A DNA stretch of 64,000 nucleotides from Symsagittifera roscoffensis (Eukaryota; Xenacoelomorpha; Acoela; Convolutidae), in contig NC_087062.1 in NCBI RefSeq assembly GCF_963678635.1, forward strand, positions 7,986,193 through 8,050,192, given 5' to 3'. A program made the position numbers and the translations under genes. The notes under the pieces are model-generated. The model was not told the origin of the DNA and did no database searches. It worked only from the letters and a program-made list of their open reading frames with translations. The number at the start of each line of letters is the position of its first letter. Position 1 is the first letter of the stretch. Below, piece after piece: positions 10,840-22,073 of this stretch.

Positions 10840-13208
10840 GGGATACTACAGAAAAAAGCTAAAAGTGGGATTACAATCCGGGTTGCACTTAATACGTATA
10901 TTATTGAACTTTAACTGAGTTTGCTATAATGAAATCAGTCAAATGTTTTTTTTTATACTTGAGTTTTTGCTATATTGACATTGTACTAAGCGTATGATTG
11001 AAATTTTCCCATTTTTTGTGACCTTCGCAGTTTGCAGCTTCTTGCTACCTTAATGCAAAAAAAGGTTTCAATTTTAGTTGCTTTTATAAGAGGCTGCGCT
11101 TTGTACCCATTTGCGATAAGAGGAACAAATTGGCACGAGCTAATTGGGGCTTAACTCTTGGTTGCTTTTAAAAGCGACTGCTCTTTGTACCCATTTGCAA
11201 CAAGAGGAATTAATGGGTTCCAACTAATTGGCTTAAGAAAAGATTTTTTTTTTTAGTTTGCTTGATTCGACTATTTGAATGAAAAAGGCTTTTTTGTCTA
11301 TCCAAATTGCCCAGCCTTAAGGGAAGATGACCTCAAAATTATTTTTAACTATTGATTATGCCTTAGATGGGGATAACAGTTGAGTCAAAGAGCGGGAGAT
11401 ATTGTTTGATGCATAAATATTGCCAAATTTCCGACCATAATTCTGGTTGAAAAAAAAATGACAATTGATGTTCAATGATCAAAATTGAACAAGACCACTC
11501 ATCAGAGTGAGTTAGTTTGAAGTGTTTTCTATTTAATTTCCGATTAAAATCTTCCCCTCGGCAGGTTATTGAAGTACAATTAATTTTTGCATCTCATAAT
11601 TTATCATAAGCAAATAGCTTGCCTCAATTCATTTTTGAACATTTTCCGAGCCTTGTTATCAAAAATTGGTAATTTTTAAACCTTCATAGTTTTAGAAAAT
11701 TTATTTTTTCTTGAGCTAAATGAGTCAATATCTTTTGCATAAAAGTAGAAAATGATTAGTTAAAAAGTCGAATATTGTAACTTACTTGAGACCATAGTGA
11801 TTTATTGAGATCAAATTTTTTGCTTTGAATTGAACTGCAAATTTTTTTAGTCTGCAATCACTCGCAGCAATTAAAAAATTCACTTTATTGATGTGAGTTC
11901 TGCAGATAAAACATTCTCTCCAAAGGGCTCTCAAATTCACAAAAGGTCACAAGTTTAAAGTTATCATTTTTGTTCTGTGTCAACACATCAGTATCGTTTT
12001 GCATTGTATAAAAATTTCCGTTACAAACGATTTTTTGTACTGTCGTAGTTTTCTTAAAAAGAAAAGGATGCTGCTCGTATCAAGTCAAAGCCCCGAATTT
12101 TCCGATAGACCTTATTTTTGTTTTAAAAAAAGTCAGATATCGCTTAAAAAAGATTTAAAATTTTGATTGTTTTCGTTTTCAAACATCAATACTTAGGTGA
12201 TACAAGACTGCTTGTATTAGGGAGATGCCCTGGAAGTTCCATCTTCCTTCCAATGTCTCTGTTTCAAATGCAAAAAAAACTTGAAAAAACTTAAATATTG
12301 ACAAACCAAATACACGCTATACCAAGATTGGAAGTACTTAAGAGAGATTTAAATAGCGGCTCCCGCGTTACTAGCACGAGATATCTCGCGCGCTAAAGAA
12401 CCCAAATTTGCCAAATCGGCTAATTTCCAACCTGATAGTTGTTTCAAAAACAATCACAGGTAATTATTATTTAAACTTGAGCTCATGAAATCACTGATTT
12501 TCAGATGGTATAAAAAATTACGCTGAAAAATGGCTAGTTAAAAAGTTAAAGTAGGCCTGCGAAAGTCGAAACAAAAATTTGAGTGCAGTAGTTTAACAAG
12601 ACTGCTCGTATCAGGGCCATAAACTGGTCTCGAATAGATTTCAGTGTCCGCGACCATTCAGTGTCCGCGAAAATCCATGCATCGAGCCCCCGAGGGAAAT
12701 GTTTTTGAGATTGGTCTGAAAAAAAGCGCCCCGATCAAATATATTCCTTGCTTTCTTCGAAAGTCGAAACAATAATGAATGATAGGAACAGTTAGTTTGC
12801 TACAAATCAGTTTGGCTGATTTTACTTGTGGCATAGTTTGCCGCTTTCAAATAGTTCTTTTTAACCCGTTGAGTTTTATGGATTATCTTTGTTCAGCGCC
12901 ATAACTTAGTCAAACATTTTGGCCAAAAGGTTTTTTGTACATCCCCAAAAGCTTAGCGACTAGCTGTTTTTTGTAACAATGAGAAAAATCACAGCTGTAA
13001 ATTATCTAAGTTTACAGGGGCTACATATAGATTCATTTTTTGTCAATGAAACCGATTTTTGTTTCCGTTATTTTTAAATCCAAAATAGCAGAAAGTTTAT
13101 GGAAAATAAAAAATTATAAAAAAAAGTTATTTTTCCGTAATTACCTCAAGGGTAGGACAACAAACTAAACAATGAAAATATTGGCACTTTGTCTGAATTT
13201 TGTTAAAG
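10840..13208. other. Intron-like DNA with a small tandem duplication
   Basis: No exon was recognised. About 11080-11155 and 11159-11235 are a tandem duplication of about 80 bp (shared block CTTTGTACCCATTTGC). Around 12060-12760 there are diverged copies of segments also found at 14440-15070, such as GCTCGTATCAGGGCC, GGGAAATGTTTTTGAGATTGG and TGGCTAGTTAAAAAGT, so these are local dispersed repeats. Confidence 0.5.
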
Positions 13209-13378
13209 AGGCGTTCCTCTATGGGAGCTGTATCAGGGATCAGAGTGGGCTCAATAACTCACCGACAGAAGAAGGGAAGTGTCGGTCAGGTGCTGAAAGA
13301 GCTGGCCAACTCGACTGGGTCTCAAGCCAGCTACAGCAATGGATACGGACACGCCACCACCTCATTCTCACCCAAACG
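13209..13378 (+). CDS. Host gene exon a (low-complexity, basic)
   Basis: The exon is flanked by an AG at 13207-13208 and a strong donor, CG|GTAAGC, at 13379. The frame runs through RRSSMGAVSGIRVGS, THRQKKGSVGQVLKEL and a Ser/Tyr/Gly-rich end, and leaves two bases of a codon. The next exon completes that codon with one base, which supports the join. An acceptor two bases further on (exon start 13211) is also possible and would change the upstream phase. RRSSM is a consensus-like basophilic kinase site, so this part is likely cytosolic. I recognise no domain. Upstream exons were not found in the window. Confidence 0.6.
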
Positions 13379-13937
13379 GTAAGCAACTACAAGTTTTTTG
13401 CTAAACAAATCATACAGTTACACTTGGTTCGATACAGATTTGAATTATTGTGACCAATATTTTTGTTTTAATGCCGGAAACGCAATGAAGCAAAATACGC
13501 GCTTTTTTCTAAATTTTGGGATTTTTTTTTGCTTTAGATACAATAATTTCGGGAGCCAACTATCATGCTTGTTCCATATTGCATATGAAACCAATTTTGG
13601 TCCCTCTTTTAAATTGATTGGCCCAACTTTCCCACATACTCGTTTCCTAAATACTATCAAAAACGAAAAAAAAACTATCTAACAAGTTCAAATTTTGGCT
13701 CTTTTCCAGTTCCCCCCTTTCAAATTCAAGTATGAAAAGTCAATTTAACGTTGTCACAATGCAATGAAATTTGGCGTGGTGAACAAATCGACAATTCTGA
13801 ACAGATTTGTTCTTCATACTTTACAGCGTAACATTACGCATTTAGCCGTAATAACGCGTAAAACAAACATTAAACTGGGTATTTTGAAAGGGGGGAACTG
13901 GAAACGAGCCCGAATTTTGAAACATTTTAATTTGTAG

Positions 13938-14057
13938 CAAAAAGCATGCGGAGGAGGAGTCCAATGGAATTGTGAGTGGGGCAGCAGGAGTGACGTCATC
14001 AGGGGGAGTGTCCATTGAGGAACAACTGAAGGACCAGAATATACTCAAGTGGCAAGA
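13938..14057 (+). CDS. Host gene exon b
   Basis: The acceptor TTTAATTTGTAG precedes 13938 and the donor GA|GTGAGT follows 14057. The frame set by exon a stays open: an acidic start (AEEESNG), a Gly/Ser/Val stretch, then SIEEQLKDQNILKWQ, which looks like a short amphipathic helix. The exon ends after two bases of a codon (GA). The exon at 43085 supplies G, giving Glu. The intron that follows is 29 kb and holds elements C and D. Confidence 0.65.
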
Positions 14058-14074
14058 GTGAGTATTGAGTACCA

Positions 14075-15600
14075 AACATTTGTGTTCACAATTTGTTCAC
14101 GTGATGCAACCCAGTAAATGTTTTCACACTTTTATCCAAATTGTTCACACTTTCAAACGAAGTATTTTTCATTATGCTTTCCAATGCGCATGGCAGAAGA
14201 AGGAACCGAACTTTTACCAGACCGACCTTTTACCGAAAAACATAAAGCAATTACCACCAGACTTGATTTACAAATCTGATTGACAGCCCTGAAAGTTCCA
14301 ACTACTCATAAACTTGCCTCGAATAATTTTTGGTTAATGAAACTTTGACAAACTATGAAATTTAAGCTGAATATGAAGAATCGTATATTGAAAATTATTG
14401 TCAGTGTAGTCTAGTAGTAGTGAGTGCGACCGTTCTGACGAAGATCCATGGATCGATCCCCCAGGGAAATATTTTTGAGAATTGGTCTGAATAAGAAATG
14501 GCCCTGAGCATATATCTTCCTTACTTTCTTCCAAAGTCGGAACAAAAAGACAAAGTACCAGAGAATGGTGTTTGCAAATTGGTTCACGTGAAGCAACGCA
14601 AAATTTTTTTTCACACCTTGAGCCGAAGTGTTCACTCTTTCAATAGAAATATCGCTTTTTTTAAGTTTTCCAATGCAAATGACAACAAAACTGCTTGTAT
14701 CAGGGCGAGGCCCTGAATGTTCCGACGCCTTATAAGGTCTATGGAGCAGTAAAAACAAGAAAAAGTAAATGCAATGTGGGTAATAAACCAATTATGGCAA
14801 ATAAGCTTCCTTCAACCAATTTGGAACAATTTCTATGACGGATTAAATCTACGCTTACACGTTAAAAGCGCAAAATATATCCGCGCGTTAATTGTCCCAA
14901 ATTGGCCAAAATGGCAATCTTTAAACCCCCAGAACTTTACAAAAAATGATCACAGGTGAAATATTTTTTCAAATTTAAGCTAGGGATAACAATACCTTTC
15001 GAATGGTATAAAAAAGTTCCTTCAAAGATGGCTAGTTAAAAAGTCGAATTTTGTCTGAAGAAAAAAAACCACAACAAGCACAAATATTCCGTTACCTTCC
15101 TTATGAAAGTCGGAACAAAAAGCTATTCCCCGTCAACATGATAAGATAAAGCGCATACAAAAGTGTTAACAATTTTTTAACGTGATGTTTTCATACTTTA
15201 ATCCAAACTGTTCACACTTTCAAGAGAATTGTTACTTTTTATTATTCTCTCCTATACAGATGACAAAAATATAATCTTCTTTAACATAAAAAGTAAGAGT
15301 GCCATTCAATTGAGTTCATAATTTGTTCACGTGAAGCAACATAATCAACGTTTCTATATTTTTGAGCCAACCTTTCACGCTTTCAATCGAATTAAATTTC
15401 ATGATGCTTTCCAATGCAGATCAAAACGCTATTCTCCTTTAAATTAAAAAGATAAGATTGTGCTATAAACTAATTTTCAAAATTCGTTTAGGTGAAGCAT
15501 TCCAATAAAAGTCTTCATTTTTTGTGCCAAACTTTTCACTATTTTTAATGAAGTAACGTTTTTTTGTCATATTTCGCTACTCTTCTTTAACCTTTTTTAA
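14075..15600 (+). repeat. Five diverged copies of a ~150-bp repeat
   Basis: Related blocks begin near 14075, 14555, 15155, 15305 and 15460. Their common order is TTCACAATTTGTTCACGTGA-GCAAC, then a TTTTCACACTTT-like run, then TTCACACTTTCAA-GAA, then TTCATTATGCTTTCCAATGCA. Three copies (14098, 14585, 15328) keep the palindrome CACGTG. Between copies 1 and 2, and after copy 2, lie diverged copies of blocks also seen at 12060-12760. Confidence 0.65.
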
Positions 15601-17253
15601 CATAAAAAGCTAGACATCTGAGGCATTAAAACATCAAAACCTCGTTAAACAGTCAATCAAAAAAGCAAACAAGGAAAAATCTTTCAAAAAAAGATCGGAG
15701 CAAAAAAATAACGCAAAAACTGAAGACAAAGGGGTTAAAACTTTCAAAAAAAAATTGCAAATATATGCAAGACTATAATATAAGGCGTTTTTTTATTTAT
15801 CCGGATAAAAAGATTTCGTTTTGGTAGTTATATTTTTGGTTGTTGCTAAATCTTTAACAAAATAAATTAAATTTTTTTTTCGCGTTTCTAGGAATGCGGA
15901 TCTATGGATGTGCACCGTTTCCTTCTGCATTCAGTTTTAGATTTGTCAATTTTAAAGAGCTTCACTGTTTTTTTGAGAAGTTAAAAACATTTTTTTTTTC
16001 ATTATAGGAGCAAATATAAATTTGAATCCGTTTTCAATTCTCTAGTGCTCAAGAACAATTAATCTATTCAAATCCAGCATAATGAAACAAAGCGTCTCGA
16101 AAAAAATAGAAATAGGCCATTCAACAAATCGATGTCATGCAAATCTTATAAGAAGGGAAATTTTATTTCATTACTTAGCGTTATTATTTTTTGTTCAAAA
16201 CTGAACTTATAGTTGTCAGTTTGTTTTACTGGACGTTTATTTTTATAACTAAATTTTAACACACTATCGGTTTTATTTGAGACCGACCGATAGACTTTTA
16301 TTTCATTGCACATTTTCAGAAAACATTCTCTGCCGGATTTGTGAGTATATTTCTGATCATGAACAGAAAAAAAATTGATGTTAAAATCTGTTAAATTTTT
16401 GGTGTCTGTTTTGCCCCATATATTAAGTTTTGTATGTCTTTTTGCCCAAATTTTACCTTTGTTTTATGATGAATGAATAAAGATCATGGTCACTCGAAAG
16501 TTACGTAAGTTTGACTGAAAAAACTCTTTGGTTGTATTTAGAAAACCAAAGATTGAAAAATGAAAGGAAACCTTTATTGGAAGGAAGGGCGTAACAGGTC
16601 ATGACTTTACATCGGGCAAGATAGGGTTGGACTTTGTTTAGATTCAACTAATTGATGGTTTAAGATAGATCTCTAGTTATTACGCATGTTGATGGGTTTG
16701 GTTTGGGCTTTTAGTTTTGTTGTTTAAATGGGTTGACTGACTATTTATAGACTGGAGCAGTACCTACCATACCGACTGTTTAAATCAATTAGTTCTGACT
16801 GATTTCATAAGAGCGCAATGATTAGTAAATGGCTGTGCTAAAACTGATTTAAGTGCATGGCCGTCTGAAAATGTCAAATCAGGGAAATTTAAAAAGGCAA
16901 CCAAGCTTGCAGACCAATTAAGTGAGTTTTTATTAACTTTTTTCGACTTCTTTAGCCTGCGACAAATGCGGAGTAACAGGTATGGCGCAGCTAGTGGGAA
17001 AAAACGGTTGATATGTCGCAACAGATAAAAAAAACTCGAGATATATCCGAATACAATGAAATAATGAACATTAATCAATTTTAATATAAGTTTCTGAAAA
17101 GGGTATTGAGTTTTTCAATGGACATTACTCTCAAACCCTGGAGTGGATTTAGGGAAAGAAGGCGGCGTTGAGTTGAAACCATTTTATCCCCTGCCCATCC
17201 AAAGGATCTACCCTCGGGACTATTATGCAACTTCCAATTTTTAATCGATCAGC
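15600..17253. other. Intron 2, no gene seen
   Basis: AT-rich with long A and T runs. No exon, mobile-element coding sequence or duplicated block was recognised before the LTR at 17254. Confidence 0.4.
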
Positions 17254-17662
17254 TGAGTTAGGACCGATGTGGTTAACTCATAGCGTAATTTCGGATAGGG
17301 TACACCGTCTGCTCGTCACGCTATCTTATTTTCGGCCGGATAGATTCGTGCAACTTCTTAGTCTAATACCGATCCTAATCTTACTCTTATACTTACTAGT
17401 CTCAGGGTGTTTAACTAGTCTCTGCTAGGCTCAATAGATCTAGGGTATACTGGTTTGTTGCGGCTGCTGAAGTTCTCTCGGAGAGACAACTAATTTCTAA
17501 GTTAAATTCAAATCTCTCTGGTGCTGAAATTACAAGTAATTTCAGCACTTACAAATAAGTGGGTTGTTAGTTAGATGGATCATGATTGGTTAATATTAAA
17601 TACTTTACAGTGGTAAAATATCTAATTTATCCAATCATAAAATATAGTTTAGGTCAGGTTCC
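17254..17662 (-). repeat. 3' LTR of element C (409 bp)
   Basis: Matches 35667-36063 with four substitutions and 12 extra bases (about 17340-17351). On the plus strand it starts TGAGTTAGG and ends TCAGGTTCC. The same ends are seen in the related solo LTR at 62316-62710, which fixes the borders. It contains a perfect 13-bp stem at 17521-17548 (see findings). Confidence 0.92.
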
Positions 17663-19209
17663 ACCCATCCGGGTTTTACAGAGTTTTTTAGAATTATCTT
17701 TCTGCAATTCAAAGGATGGATGATGAACGTTGGTATTGGGCGAACATCGTATCTTCGTGTATCTTCTTGTGACAACGACTGTGTTTCCCAACGAAATCAT
17801 TTTGATTTCAAAATGGTTTGCTATGACGGGTTTTTCTGTATTATGTAGAGAACTTGTTTTGTGTTCAGCCGCGTCTGGGAATGGCGTGGAGATTGTGCGT
17901 GGAGGGGATGCCTTGTAACTCGTATCTGTACGTATACTTGAACATCGAGGTGGTCATTGGTCTAGTTCAATGAAGTCCTTTTCTGCGAAGTCAAGTCGTA
18001 CTCTAAATCTTTTGAGTTGTGATTGTGGACGGCATTTTGGTTGTGGTTGGCCATTCTTTTTCGAGTGTAGTGGGATCACTTTGTCTTTGGATATTCGTCT
18101 TTGTTGTTGTATGCTGATCTATATACTGCAAAGTATGTTTTACATGTTATAAAATTTTTATTAGTTCAATGTTTTAATTATGATTTTGATTAGTTGTTTT
18201 CACAAAAGCTTTTTGTTTTAGTTCGGTTATTTTGAAGAGTTACTCACCCTTGAGTACCTCTTATTAAAAAATAGGAGTGTGGTCACAAAGCGTGGATGTA
18301 GCGCGGTGGGTTAGGCCGGCTATAGAGCATGCTCAGGACGTCCTCTCTGGTGGGTTAGGCCAGGAGTGGGAGTATGATTTCGTGCGGTTTCTGTGAGAGG
18401 TCCTGTTATGTGATAACGTTTTATGTTGAGCTTATGGTGGTCTTTCTAAAGTTCCGTTGGTTGTGTCCTTTTTTCAAAAATCAAATTGTTTTTGTTATGA
18501 GTTTGACTTTCGACTTTTTTGTGTTTTATTATTTCTTTCTTAGACTTTATAATAGTCTTCAAAAGAATAAATTATCCAGTTTTAAACTGGGTTAATCCGG
18601 TTTGGGTACCGTTGGTTTTCTTTTCTTAGTCATGCTGTTATTTTATGATTTTTGGTGTTTAGTAAGCTGCGTTGGTTAGTTTGGTTTAGTATATAATTCC
18701 TTTCCAACCGGGTTAAAGAAAAGTTTGAAACTTGTTATTGTATGTTAGAGTTGTTGAGTGTGAAAACTTGAAACTAAAATTCATTATTTAAACAATTCTT
18801 CGTGGGCGAGCTGTGCGAGTTTGGATAGAATTCTTGTGCGAGTGAATGAAAATATCAAAGAGTTAGTACTGCATTTTTACTTTATCAATTTACTACATAG
18901 AATTTTAATTTTACTGCTAGTTTTGGGGAAAAGTTAAGTTACAAATTTTCATTATTATGAAATTTACTGCTTTTGGGAAAACAATTTATAAATTAATTTA
19001 CTTCATTTGATATAAATTTTATCAAATTATTTTGTGGGGAATATTAATGAAGTTTAGAATAAATTTAACAAGTTTTTATTTTGTTTTTCTTGTTTTTTGC
19101 AGATGATCGTGGTATGAAGACTAAAAATCTAAAAGAAACATGAGTAAGGAATGGTTAGTATTTATTTTAAATTTATTAGTGAAGAATATGTATAAATTTT
19201 ACTTACCTG
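17663..19209 (-). other. 3' untranslated region of element C
   Basis: No convincing minus-strand frame is seen between the last accessory ORF and the LTR. The minus-strand sequence next to the LTR, GGATGGGT then GGAACC, is the likely polypurine region. A direct repeat, GGTGGGTTAGGCC, occurs at about 18308 and 18349. Confidence 0.45.
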
Positions 19210-20220
19210 TCAGTCGTCGGGGAAAAAACCGTGGGGGAAGATGTCGTGTATTATTTCTGAATTTGTTAGTAATTTTGCTAGTATGCGAATGATGTTTTTA
19301 GTTTGAAGCAGTGGCCAAAGCAATTGAAGTGCTTTAATAGTTTTTAGTTCTTCGGTGTCAACTGCAAACTCATAAGGTGTGTTTTGAATGAGATTATATA
19401 TTTTGTGACTGTATTTAGTGTTATGGATGAATTCTAATATAGGGATTTCTATAGGTTGGATAAATTCATGTGGGATAAGGAAGGGTCTGGATTCTTCTGC
19501 ATTAAAGGTCTTCGTGATGGGACAAAATATATACATTTGTGTTATTGGGTCATAGTTGCGGAGGATGCCGTGGAGGTTAGTGTCTTTTATGCAATATGTG
19601 AAATTTAGAAAAAATGGCGAAGTGTACTTTGAATTAAGAAACTGAAAACGGTGGTGTGGTTGTCTTGATGGAGTGTGGAGATCAAAATGATTTTGTATGA
19701 AGCGATAATACGTATATGTGTGGGTTTGTTTAGTGCGTAACATAATGTCGTGTGAGCAGTGCAAATCGCGTTCATGTGGTGCAAGGAAGTGGAAGGTTAG
19801 TGAAAATAATTGAAAATTTTCTTTAAAACTTTCATAAGCTTGCATGTCAGTTAGTGCTTCAGAGATGATGTGATCAATATTTCGATCAAATATATTGAGT
19901 GTAAATACATATGGTGTTTTGATGAAAATTTTTTCTGTTAGTTGTGGGTTAGCGAAGCGGTCGTCATCTAAAAATTGGTCTTGGTTAGATCGGATGATAT
20001 TATGATCGTAATATTCTAGCGTAAATTCGTTAGCTCGGGGTGCAGTGTATGTTTTTAGTGATTTTTTATATCCTATTTAAGTAAATTGTCTGTATGTTAA
20101 TGGTGTGGTGAGTCGATATAGCATATCTTGATTTCTTTCTATATCGGTATGAGTATTAGATAATGGTAGGCAAAGGGGATTAGTAAAATGATAATATGTT
20201 GTCCAATGAAGTGTAGGCAT
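19210..20220 (-). pseudogene. Element C accessory ORF 4, 337 codons, one TAA
   Basis: ATG is at 20218-20220 and the frame runs to a stop at 19210, interrupted once by TAA at 20077-20079. The 211-codon downstream part is fully open. The product would be rich in Tyr, Phe, Ile and His, with no signal peptide, membrane segment or motif I recognise. Its ATG overlaps the stop of the upstream ORF in the pentamer TAATG, an arrangement known in some elements and viruses to allow termination-reinitiation. Whether that occurs here is inference. It could be a late or accessory protein unique to this element family. Confidence 0.55.
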
Positions 20221-20888
20221 TAAACATGTTCATCTACAAAACTACGTGTGTCGTTAGTGTCGTTAGGTGTGTTTAAAGTATATTGTGGGAATGAAGGTAA
20301 GGTGATTGCTAGAAAATCTTTCGTGTTAGTGTGATGTGGATGGTTGATATATTCGCGGGCTGTTCCTGGTTTGGTTGGGAATGGATGGTTCGGGAATTTT
20401 CTTTTAAAAGTGCGGTAAGCTCTATTAGTGCTATTTGATGATTCGGTGGATGTGGATGATTGTGCTAATGATGTAGTATAAGCTGAAGAGGATGTAGGAG
20501 TAGGTGGATTTGAGGATTCTACAGTGGATGAAATTTGATTTATAGTGAGGGTGTTACGGTGTATTAGCTGTTGTTGTAGGGTTATAAAAATATCAAGTTC
20601 TTGGGAGATTTGGGGAGTATCGGGAGAATTAGATGATCGATCGGAATGAAATGGAGAATAGGTTGGGGTTACTTGTGAAGCGTAAGAGGGAGTAGAAACG
20701 GACGGGAGTGGATTATTTGTTGGGATTGGTCGAAAAGGAGGCTTTGAAAAAACTGAGGAGTTGGTTTGAAAATTATAGGATGGAGATGGTTCGGAGTCTG
20801 CAAATTCGTCAGGGGTTTCTATATTCGGGTTATTTAGTTGTGAAATGGAGTATAAAACTGAAATATCTGAATTAGTGTCTGAATTCAT
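20220..20888 (-). CDS. Element C accessory ORF 3, Ser/Thr/Pro-rich, 222 aa
   Basis: Intact frame of 222 codons. The first 170 residues are dominated by Ser, Thr, Pro and Asn with a Gln run (LQQQLIH), so they are probably disordered. The C-terminal third has a basic patch (YRTFKRKFPNHPFPTKPG) and a more ordered, aromatic end. There is no signal peptide. It could be a phosphoprotein-like or regulatory product, but nothing in the sequence proves a function. The stop overlaps the next ORF's ATG (TAATG). Confidence 0.6.
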   Translation of the reverse strand: MNSDTNSDISVLYSISQLNNPNIETPDEFADSEPSPSYNFQTNSSVFSKPPFRPIPTNNPLPSVSTPSYASQVTPTYSPFHSDRSSNSPDTPQISQELDIFITLQQQLIHRNTLTINQISSTVESSNPPTPTSSSAYTTSLAQSSTSTESSNSTNRAYRTFKRKFPNHPFPTKPGTAREYINHPHHTNTKDFLAITLPSFPQYTLNTPNDTNDTRSFVDEHV

Positions 20889-21012
20889 GCTTGATGTTAT
20901 ATTACTATTTGGAAAATCGGGTGGTGGGAAAGCAAAAAGTGGAATTATTGTAATTGGAGTGTTAAGGTTGGTGGGTGGGAATTTGAGCGGTGTAGGGATC
21001 CAAGTTGTCGGC

Positions 21013-21951
21013 TCATCGTGGGCTAAATAAATTATTACTTTGAGACTGAAAAGCGGTGGTATGGGTTTGTTCTATAATTTGTTTATATGTATTTTCATCT
21101 TGTGAATGATGTGTCATTATGTGTTGTATGGGACTTTGCGATATGTTTGGTCTAAAATTTGGGTTATGTGTTATTGCGAAGTTTCGGAAATTTCGTGGGA
21201 CTAATGATAATGGATGGTTATGTGGTAGGGGTGGCAACTGTGGTGCTGTAGGCGTTACTTCTATATTATTATGTTCCTCGTCGTACGTGTTCTGTCTTGT
21301 CGCTATTTTTGTGTTATATTCTTTTATTTGTGCATCTAGAAGGATTTTGTTTATTGATGATGAAAAAATTCCAAAAAATCCTGCAAATAGTATGCGTGCT
21401 ACACTTGCTTGTCTATTTACTTGTGTGTGTATAGCGCATGTATTATAGATTCCTTTTAGTAGTGAGAAAAGAAATCCTATAAAGTTAAACATTGCGTATA
21501 AAATAGTCAATTTTTCTAAGATGTAGTAGGGCCATCCTAGAAAATCGAGAATTTCATTTTTTAGTGTAACAAAGCTAAAAATATTTATAGGTGAAATATC
21601 TTGTGGTCTGTATTTTTCACCGTTTAGATATATATAATCTTTAATGTCTTTAAAATATCCGCTATAATCTTGTGTATAGATGTCTGCAAATCCTGCGGTT
21701 TCGGCAAGTTTGCGTAAGTTTTGGTCAATTGATTGTCTTTGTATAGTGTCCATTTGTGTTAATAATTCCTGGAATTGTTGTGTTCTAATGTGATGTTGGA
21801 TATCAGATTTTGAATATATTCCAATTGATTGTAAATCTATATTTGGGTTTCGAGCAATAGCTCTAATGCTTTCGGGTGAAAATTTTTTGAGTGATTGCAT
21901 TAATGTGGGGTATGGAGTAAGAAGATGATATTTATCTTCATCAGGATTCAA
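21013..21951 (-). pseudogene. Envelope glycoprotein, C-terminal part (element C)
   Basis: An open frame of about 312 codons follows the 499-codon frame after a frameshift and stops in 21952-22073, and seems to be the continuation of the same glycoprotein. The part just upstream in the same frame contains PCGSENSH. It has hydrophobic segments around residues 150-175 (YAMFNFIGFLFSLL) and 190-205 (ILFAGFFGIFS), followed by a long Pro/His/Asn-rich tail that would be cytosolic. The order ectodomain, transmembrane anchor, long tail fits an envelope protein. The break means no full-length protein is made. Confidence 0.55.
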
Positions 21952-22073
21952 TTGTACTACATTGTGGCTATTTTCTGATCCACATGGGACTGCGGTATCC
22001 CAAAAATATGTTCGTCAAAAATGTTATCTTCAAAAACATATAGTGGTGATACTTTTTTGGTACAAGTATAAAA

